Shown here: piece after piece, positions 63,856-64,000 of the stretch
Layout of the letters: each line of letters starts with the position of its first letter
How positions within the stretch are numbered: position 1 is the first letter of the stretch
Source: Symbiodinium natans
Lineage: Eukaryota > Sar > Dinophyceae > Suessiales > Symbiodiniaceae
Length of the DNA: 64,000 nt
Reading direction: 5' to 3'
Assembly: GCA_905221605.1 (NCBI GenBank)
Contig: CAJNDS010000535.1
Coordinates: 518,388 to 582,387, forward strand
Made by a program: the position numbers and the translations under genes
The notes under the pieces: model-generated
Told to the model about the DNA's origin: nothing
The model's input: only the letters and a program-made list of their open reading frames with translations
Database searches by the model: none

Positions 63856-64000
63856 CCCCCCCCCCCCCCCCCCATCCGCACTTTCGGCTGCTGCAGGCGC
63901 CTTCTTGAAAACTGGGTTTAGGGTTACCGTTGACCGCTGCCCTCAACCCTAGAAACTAAACCCCGACCCTAGACCTTGATCCCTAAACCCCGAACCCTAA

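Noticed and set aside
1-64000. Plant nuclear DNA, because TTTAGGG is also the plant telomere
   Set aside because: GC/GA donors, microexons and same-strand gene layout fit dinoflagellates better; no plant gene or transposon was recognised. Not excluded absolutely.
1-64000. Whole window as assembly artefact of telomeric reads
   Set aside because: Sixteen reductase exons in correct order and phase, and three-way alignable CCCH units, would not arise from random chimeras, although individual array lengths and homopolymers may be wrong.

Overview
This window looks like nuclear DNA of a dinoflagellate. The support is: (i) TTTAGGG/CCCTAAA heptamers, the dinoflagellate/plant-type telomere repeat, scattered in both orientations over almost all 64 kb; (ii) GC- and GA-type 5' splice sites next to GT, with AG|G 3' boundaries; (iii) very small exons; (iv) coding pieces lying mainly on one strand. 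I saw no rRNA, tRNA, CRISPR array, bacterial operon or viral gene. The species cannot be named from the sequence.

The clearest gene is a soluble, FAD-dependent fumarate reductase (Osm1/FRDS-like flavoprotein). It is cut into at least 16 consecutive plus-strand exons of about 19-91 nt between 29,625 and 62,547. Joined in order they follow the family from the GGGLAG dinucleotide-binding motif through LGGHSQPRTHRG and LPTTNGEH to VHPTGL. The C-terminal half lies beyond the window. The introns are built largely of telomere heptamers plus short terminal-inverted-repeat (MITE-like) elements.

Intron 10 of that gene (37,061-57,932, 20.9 kb) holds further same-strand genes. First come four tandem units (about 38.3-51.9 kb); three carry a tandem CCCH zinc-finger gene and the fourth is a fragment. 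Copy A is split by five introns that copies B and C lack, and each is flanked by a short direct repeat. Copy B is intact and can be spliced across a 55-nt intron made only of telomere repeats. Next is an AT-rich, telomere-repeat-free block (51.9-54.0 kb), then a second split gene (54.3-56.1 kb).

The first 29.5 kb is a mosaic of telomere-like arrays and islands of 50-150 nt. Many islands read as one open, protein-like frame between AG and GT/GC, so they are probably exons of one or more unrecognised giant genes. One resembles a 2H phosphoesterase. The window begins inside a clean (CCCTAAA)12 run that could be a chromosome or contig end.

The system worth following up is telomere-repeat intron gain. 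Telomeric DNA appears to have been inserted repeatedly into genes, with duplications of about 4 to 45 bp at the insertion sites. The heptamer permutation GTTTAGG carries both GT and AG, so such an insertion brings its own splice signals.
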